A stretch of DNA of 64,000 bases. It comes from Henricia sp. BOLD:AAB3569. Taxonomy: Eukaryota > Echinodermata > Asteroidea > Spinulosida > Echinasteridae. Location: contig JBBELK010000165.1 in the NCBI GenBank assembly GCA_037783545.1, positions 868,001 to 932,000 of the forward strand. The letters are read 5' to 3'. A model generated the notes under the pieces. That model was not told the origin of the DNA, searched no databases, and saw nothing but the letters and a program-made list of their open reading frames with translations. Positions 11,901 to 20,900 of this stretch are shown piece by piece; position 1 is the stretch's first letter, and every line of letters begins with the position of its first letter. The position numbers were made by a program, and so were the translations under genes.

Positions 11901-14900
11901 ACAGTAAATCAATCAAATCAAATGGAAATGATAGTCAATCCGTATGAAACTTTTATGTAATAAACAATGTGTCAAATTTAAACGTATGAATGCATGGAGC
12001 TCAACGGGGTATAATTTCCAAGTATATGTAAGTACCGTACCTACATTGATAATGAACGAGTCCATAACGCCGCATGCGATGTGATTGGTCAGATTGTCCT
12101 GTGGGAACTGTACATGACCTGCATCACAGGCGCGCGTGCAAAACAGGTTCCTGGCGCTTATTGGTTCAGTTGACAGTTTGGTTTTAAAAATGTTTACGTG
12201 TAGAGTGGGTAATGTTGTTGTGACGTTACACGTACAGGTCAACTTCTTGCATGTAATAAATAATGTAGCAGTAGCCAGTTCGAAAAATGCTTTATGGCAA
12301 GACTGAAGGCGTATTAAACGTTTGCCAGCCTTTGTATACGCCGCTCAAGACGCCCAAATATCCCACATTTTACCAAACAATATAACCCCAAAGCCATCAA
12401 GCCTTGCCAAAAGGCTAATTGACATTTGACCTCTTTTCTATTGGTCAAACAGATTTTGCCTTGCCATTTGAAAGTGGTAAGATATATCAGGATGGGGTTA
12501 ACGGTGTTAGGGTTCGACTCGGGTGGAGTATCCTAAAAATATGGCGATGACCTTTGACATTGCTACCTTCCTGTCGAAACCGGAAGTTACCCTTAGTTAG
12601 GAGGTATTGAGATGGGATCAACGGTGTTAGTGTCAGAGGCCCTAAGGCTTTCCAACAGTACGAGTGATGACGTCATCGTACGAAATATCGCCCTGTAGTG
12701 ACAAGATAAAAACGTATGTTGAACGGATGTCCGTGGGGAAGTTTAAAATTTGTTTTTTTCCTTCACCAAAACCAGTTTAACTTTAGAACGGAACGAGATA
12801 CGAACTTGAAACTCTGGTACAGTCTTAGACAGAGCATTTTATGTGAGTCTTTTCTTAGGTTAGACCTCATGAGTAGCTAATTATATTTTTAAAATCACAA
12901 AACCTGGCATGTTTTTAACAAATGCAACATAACTAAAGAATGCGATTAGGTATGAACTTGAAACTTGGTACAGTCTTAGACCTCAGGAACTCGGAATTAA
13001 TAATTCCGACGGTTGTGTGAGGTCATGATGACGTAATCGGTGACGTAATCGGTGACCTAATTTGGGGGGGAGGGAATACCCTAACTTGAAAACGGAACAC
13101 GTTATGAACTTTAAACTTGGTACAGTCTTATATCTTAGAGTCAGAATCCTGACGTTCTTGTGACATCATGACGACACTATCGGTTACCTAATTTTAATAA
13201 GTTTAATTTGAAAAAGACATTTGACCTCATTTCCTATTGGTCAAACAGATGTTGGCCCATAATTAAAAGTGGTAACATATACCAGGATGGCGTGAATGGC
13301 ATTATGGCTGGGTTTGGTCAAGCTGTAAAAAAATTAAGACGATGACCTTTGACCTCGTCATTCTTTTTTCCGAATATGGTGTAAGTACACATCAAGTAAT
13401 CAAACTAGGGTGTGATGAGCTTGATCGGTAAACTTCACCCTGCATGGCTTTTTCAAAGACGTTTTGGCTGGAGTATAAATACATGTGTAATCTACATCAA
13501 GGGTTATTTTCTGGATAACTTTGGTTTGCGTGACTTCACGGTTAAGTGACTTGCACTTTGGAGTCGACAATTTCAAAAAGCCGTTTTATCCAAGGATACA
13601 TGTACATTCAAAATACAATCATTCACGCAAGCGGAACGACCTGGATTTGGCTACTGCAAGTTTCTTTATTGTCAACCTGTCATGGTGAGTTATCACAGGC
13701 GGATGTCGCCTTGGGATAACATTAAAATGTTTACTTGTCCATTGGAACAACGATATGGTCGGTGCCTTCGTTCTATCTCGATGCACCTCACTAAATAGGC
13801 AGCAATCGATGCGCGAGCTCATGAATATTTTGTATGCCCTAAATTTTTCCCCAATTTTGGGAGTTGAGAGCTGAACGAGTGTGGTCTAGTGTAGAAATAT
13901 CCCATCATCGTGTTGTTGGTGTTTTTTGGCTGTTCCAGTTACGACCGGAACAGCCTTTGTTTTCGTTAAGATTTTTGTTTATTTTTGGGGGGCCGTTTCG
14001 GGACATCGTACCCGAAACAGCCTTTGTTTTTGTTCAGATTTTGTTCTTCTTTTATTATTTTTGATTCTTCTTTTTCTTTTTCCACTTCAAATACCAGTTT
14101 CTTCAAACTTGGCACATACTTAGACCAACATTTGAAGATGGTAAGAGAAACCAGGATGGGGTCAATTGCATAATGGATGGGTATGGTCAACCTGTACACA
14201 GATTTGACCTGGTTTCCTATTAATCAAACAGATGTTGGCCTATAATTTCAAAGTGGTAAGAGATACCAGGATGGGGTCAATGGCGTTGTGGTTTGTTATC
14301 AATGACATTATGGCTGTTTATCTTAAACTCAAGACCTCTATTTTTCATAATGATGGATTCGGCCACAACAGGCCTTTATGCGGGCGTCACACAGTCCCGA
14401 AATTGACGCCAGATGGACACACGATAAAGGAAATTTGCGAATTCGGCTCTTATCGTATAAACATCGGGCCATTCGTGAGGGCATCTTAAGCCATCGTACC
14501 GGACCGCAGGTGGAGTTTCTCAGGCACCGGCAGCAACTTCGTAAGCGGTGGCAAAATCTTTGGCATGCCAAACAATTGCCGGAAGACGTTGCGAAGGTTA
14601 ATTTTCGTGTTGAATTCGTGTGTCTATTTTGCCCTTCGTAAGGCCATCGTGAGGGCATCTTGTCAAATCGTGTCATCTTCCTCTTTGCTTCGTGTGATCA
14701 TCGGTGCCATCGGGAATTTTTCGCCTCACGAAGACAATACGAAGGAAACAAGAAGCTGCCCGATTGTCTTAGGTAGGCAACACGACTACGTGAAGCCCTC
14801 GCAATGCCGTCTTGTAGCCATCGTATTATAGTACGATGACATCGAGATGGGACCACGGTGTGGGCGAAGACAGCCGAATTGTGTTCTGCTTCCAATAATC

Positions 14901-17900
14901 TCGGATCAGCATTTGAATTTCCCACGGTCGGCAGAAGGTTTTATACCATCGGGAGGTCACGTGACGCCTTCGTGACTTACTCAATACGACGTCGTGTTGC
15001 CTTCGTGTGGCCTTCGTGTTGCCTTCGTGTTGCCGTCGTGTGAGGTTCGGGTACCATCGTGTGACCTTCTGTAGGCATCGTACTTGCTTCGGCTGTTGAT
15101 TGGCTGTTGACCAAGTTCGGGGCCAACTTCGCGCGAATTTCAAAATTCCATGTTCGTGTGTCCATCTGGCGTCAATTTCGGGCCTGTGTGACGCCCGCAA
15201 TAACGTGGCTCACACAAACTGGTTATTGTACACTGTAGAACAATAAACGCACGACTGACATAAACCAAAGCGAAACAGCCCTGTGTTTGTCGAAGTAACA
15301 AACACAATAATTCTAGCTTTTCTTGAGCTTTTGTGCGGTTGGAACACTTTTCATTGCAATCGGTGATCTTGTTGTAACAACACAATGGCCCCACACAGTT
15401 CACAAGAAAGTACTGCTGCGAGCAAGCCAAGCGCACGTTACCCGGATTAAGTGGCATTTTTTTGCCACTTAACCCGGGTAATTCGTAACCCCGAGATTTG
15501 CCGTGGGAAACGAGCCCACAAATTGGAGATTCAAAATTTCCTTCTCCGGGTAGCATTGGGGGAGGTATTTTTCATGATTCTTAGGTTAAAATGAAATCAA
15601 TTTTTTGGAAAAATTTGAACACGCTCCTTTAATATTTTAACAGGTGCAATGATCGGCTATAACTCTGATGACGACAATGACGACGACGACGACGACGGCT
15701 TGATAAATATGTTCAGCTACACGGCAATGGACGCCAATAAGAAAATAACTGGTTCTTTTGTATATGTGGAAGCTTCAGAGATCGGCAAATCCTGCCATTT
15801 CCGGATTGTCATGGACTACGATAAAGTAAGAAAATACTAAAGAATGCAATGAGAAAACAATTCTTGTAATCTCGAGAAACGACGACGACGCTATGAAGTT
15901 TTTGTCATAGTGTCTCGGAGAACATCACACACATGTTCTGGTTTGTTTGGTACAAGATATTACCACACCTCATACATATTCATAAAGGAGAGTCGCGTTC
16001 TCACTGGTTCATTCTCCGTCACGTGCCAGTAGTTATTTTTTGCTATTTATCCGCGCGCTAGATTGGTTCCCGATCATATCGCTTATTGCGAAAATATAAG
16101 GATCGGTAAATGGCAGCCATGACGGGCAGACTTCTGCCCGTGGTCACGTGGTTATTATTTAAATTTGTTTTAGTAAGTGCGTATATTTTGCATTGACATT
16201 TGTAACCCGGCCGTGCGTGTCGAACATATCCAAATGTAAATAAAGTACATTGCCTGAAGAAAATAAAGGGCTTCGCCAATTGTTTTATATAAAGCACACA
16301 ATGCGCACGCGCAAAGACGACCAATCACATATCAAAATGAAGCTCCATTACCTGTCCTTATATTCTCCTATGTGGAATATGTGGACGGGAACCTATCCAC
16401 GCGCATGCCAAAAGCGCACGGGTTGTAAACTACTCACGGTTGCCAGGGAAATAGTACACGTCGCACGCGCTCTGCGAAGCATTCTTTCTCGGCATGCCAT
16501 GCCCGGGAATAGTACACTACGCATGCCCTTTTCAAAACAACTGGGCGTAGCGCGTATAGCACGCACCGCGCGGGTACAATACGCGTGCACGCACACGAGC
16601 TGAATGAAAAGCTGGCTACACAAGTACAAGCAAAATTTTACTCACCGTTTTCGCCTCGGGAAAATAGAATGCTCCGTGGGTCACCGAGGGAGGCTAGTTT
16701 TACTATACCACGAGATAAAGCAGTCAATATTTGTTTTTTAGCTCCCCTATCGACTACCCACCCTCAAACCATGTGATACATTCGAGCCAAGATGAACACA
16801 ACATACAACAACTACTACATGTAACTTCGTTTTTACTTGTATTTCATTCTTCAGCAAGAGCAACATATCATTGAAGACGAAGGGAAAAAGTGCAAAACCC
16901 ATGAGCTGAAAGAACCCTATCCAGGATGCGTTCCCGGTATGTATATGGTGATAAACAATAGACCGCTGAAGCGAATACGTCATATTTTGTTAGTTGCCTA
17001 TACACTGCAAAAGCTGTTTTTAAATTAACACCAATGGTGTGGAATTAAAACTAACATCTATGGTGTTCAATTTTAACACCAGGCGTGGTATCTATACAAG
17101 ACAACACCAAGTTGTTGCAGTGTAGGCAATGGCTCTACACTAAAAATCATCGAATCGTTCCCCTCTGCTTTTGCAATGGTACTTTTTCCGACGGCCATGA
17201 TGTTTAGAGCCAATTACCATGGCAACACACGTCAGACTTCGGCTGCTTATTTCAAAAGTTCAGTTCAATTCAAATGACATTCATTGCTACATCATGCAAG
17301 GGGATTTTCCTAAAAGCCGAAACTTGTGGTAATAGACTATGACATTGTAAGTCTCGCGGCAAAGGTCAAGTCTAAGCTTCCGGGCACAACACGACTAAAA
17401 CGCCTATTCCTATAACACGGGCGAGATTTTGTTTTTTGTATATAAATTTTTCTGTCCAATCTAAAGTATACAACCGACCCGAAAGTGATTCGGGTAACTA
17501 AAATGTTTTTTTTACAATATATAATACATGCATAATTATCTCTAAAAACGAAAACAAATTATTAAAATTTCGTGACCTGAATAAATTTCTCTGCTAGCAT
17601 ATTCTTCATCCAATTTGGAATGGATAACCCAAGTATGGATTCATGTGAAAATGAATGCTTCGAACTTGGGCACTCTAAAAAATGCGTTTCGCCTATCGCT
17701 AGCGAGGTCTGTATGTACGCTGTAGGCCTACGTACGTCGGCTGCTGTGCGTGTTGCATATCTTTTGCTGCATGTAGTTTATATACCCACTTCATCAATTG
17801 GAATGCAAGATTTTATTTACAGATACGCGTTTTGGGCCGTCTGAGTTTACAAAAACCTGCGTAAACAAAATAATCTAAGAATTTCGCTCGCGACGTGCGT

Positions 17901-20900
17901 TGAAGAGATAGGGTTTTAATTTGTTTGTGCCCGGAAATAACAGTGGTCTCGCGCGGTCTCGTACGTTCGCGAGGTCAACTTACATAGTCTATTAAGTGGC
18001 AACACGTAGAGTGACAAGATTCATGCGGTCGGGGATCGAGTGCAAACCCAATCCAACTGTGGCACAGTTGTTCCATACACACGGCCTGGAGTGAAAGGCG
18101 GGGAAAGAACCACTGTACGCAATTGGAACCTAAAACCAGCGGATTTTTCTTGCGGTTTTAGTAATGGACGTTTCAGATTTATACCAGTTGTTGTTTAAAT
18201 GACCCAATTTGTTTTTCATTAGTTGACAAGAAATACCTTACTCAAAGTGTTGATAGCAATGGTAACAAACACCACATTAATTTATTTCCCCGTCCAAAAT
18301 GGTATTTCATGCAGGAAAAGTATGGGTTTTCTGAAGCATTGATGCATCTAAGTAGCTAAAAAACTATGAATTGTAGGATAGGGCGACAAATCGTGTGTAA
18401 AAAAAGGTATATTAGGGCGACGTGCTCAATAGGGCGACATTTTGGCATTCAGCGTTGTTTAAAATTTCTTCATTATTATTATTATTATTATTATTATTTA
18501 TTTCTGGTATTCATACCAAGGATTCCTCAATAGTGCTCATTGCACTGTCACTCGCAAGCGTGAGGAAACCCATGAAGAATTAGAATTAGAATTAGAATTG
18601 GAAATGGCCAGAGACACCGGGGATGATCCCCCTTGCTCTTCACGAAAGAATGCTCTGGGATCTTTAGAGTGCGTTTTAATTACCTAACACACTGGACCAA
18701 CGGCTTTACATCTCTTCCGAAGGATGGAGCAAGTGTGGTTGAGTGCCTTGCCCAAGGGCACAGGTACCGTAGCCGTGGGGAGGTTCGAACCTGCAACCCC
18801 TATGATTGCGAGTCAATGACCTAAACCGCTCGGCCACGGTACCCCACAAGGCTAGTTAACCAACATTATTCCTTAGATATGTTACATTCTCGACTGGCAA
18901 CTGACGTGGTAGTCTATACCGGATTGCCAAAAGTGTCATGTAATGTGCTTTGGCGTACCCCAGCAAAACAAAAATTTGAATGATTGCTCTTATTGACGAT
19001 AAATATTTCCCTTTTCAGATGGCGTGCACCTGGAAGGTCCGCTTTACCTTGGCGATCATAAGCTGGAGTTGGAAAGCTATTATTACGCAGTTCATGACGA
19101 GAAAAAGAAAATCAGGGGTGGTGGATCTGGGAGCGTGACTAAGGAATCGTGCATTCCAAACTCCTATACTTTCGCTGGAGAAATTGAAGAAGGTATATAG
19201 CAAATCTGTTCATTGTTCTCTTACATTTTTTGGCTTAAGGCGGTTTTCCTAACAAGAATTAATGCAATCTATGGCGATCTGACAAGATTTGAACAATTTC
19301 GAATATCGCGGTAGATCGCCATGGATATGCTAATTTTAGAACACGAATATGGCAACGGCACGAATATAGTACGACCAATCGTGTGAATTCGGCATGCTCA
19401 ACGAAAGCAACAAGACTTTCACCACGACCTATCAAGAATCGACACGAATCAATGAGATCCAAGTTAAGGGGCCATTTCACCAAGGATTGTTTTTTCCATT
19501 CGGCCCGATCTGGACCAGATTGTCCCCGATGAAACAATTTTTTTGATCGGCCCGATTGTCGTCATGAATCGCCTCCAGCAATCGTCCCCTTTTTTGACCC
19601 GATTGAGTCCCGACCAATGGACCATGGCGGGGGAGGGGGGGGGGGGAGGGGGGGGGGGGGGGGGGGGGGAGGACGAATCACGGACGTTCCTCGCGCGATC
19701 GACACGTTTCCATGGCGCAAGTATGCAAAAGTACCCGCAGGTACACGGCAACGGCCCGGTAGAGACCCGCTTCTCGAGCGCAAGTAAGCTATCTTCTCGC
19801 GTTGTTCGGCCGAGAGAGACAGAGAGAGACCAAAAATGGGCGATCCCGGCGGGAGAGAGGACGCTAACGGCCGCTCTGCGGCCGATGTCCGCCGTTCTTC
19901 CGCCGTTCTTCGCGCGAGAGTGGCCGAATGTAGGCGTATGTTGACGCAGGGAGCCGCAGGAAGCCGAAAGTAAACGATCTTCGGACGATTTAAACGATCT
20001 TCGGACGTTCTTCGGCCAACCAAATTTGCCTAGATCGGCCGGAGATCGGTGTTTTGGGGGCCCGACTATATAAATCGAGCCAGATCGAAGCCTTCCATCA
20101 CTTTCTGACCAGCCATGCAGGTCGGTCGTCCGAGGATCTGATGAGGGTTGGGTGCTTACACTCCGCCGACACTACGCACGACCCTCGGTAGAGAGCGGCA
20201 GAGGCTATATACGAAAGCTCCAGAGGGCGGGCGAGACAAGGGGACCTTCAGGGGACCCTCGGACGACCAAGACGACCACGGGCCGACGGTTTTTGATCGG
20301 CTACTGTTTTTCAACATGTTTAAAAAGAGTAGCCGATCACTTTTTCGGTACCCGACCCTCGGAGGACTGAGGCGATCGCGCCACATCTTCCCCCGAAGGT
20401 ATAGGGTAGTGCTCGACAGTGCGCACAGGTTCCCGACTATTTTCGCAAAAATGCGGCCGATCGACCAATAAAAGGATCTGGTACTATCGGGACCAAAACA
20501 ATCCTTGGTGAAATGGCCCCTTTACATGTATATCTTTTACAGATAAAGTGCTTATAAGCGGTGGATTTTTCAACTACACAAGTCCGATCAGCAACCCGGA
20601 TAAGTACTTCAATATACCGGCGTCCTGCAAAAACAGCACGGTAAGTTTGTCATGATGCACGCAAAACTACTTTTGCGTCCCATCTTGCTTTTCCGCCAGA
20701 CTGTACCAGGCAATTCCGCAACACCCCGAATTACATTTAAGGAGCGTGTTCAGATTTTTCCCCCAGAAAATGGATTTCGTTTAAACCTAACAATGATATA
20801 AAATACCTCTCGAAAATACTCCCTATGGCAAAGAAACGGGAAATTTGCAATCTCCAATTTGGATGTGGATGCAAACAGGTTGATGTAATCACTGCAGTGC

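Noticed and set aside
14338..15556. Overlapping minus-strand frames of 112-138 codons suggesting a gene.
   Set aside because: They lie inside the TIR transposon 14379-15199 and its flank, and reflect the TCGTG-rich repeats; mirrored frames start alike because of the terminal repeats.
18772..18845. A minus-strand tRNA(Ser/Leu)-like sequence.
   Set aside because: It is the head of a SINE: the body and (AAT)n tail continue directly, and a relative lies at 52446.
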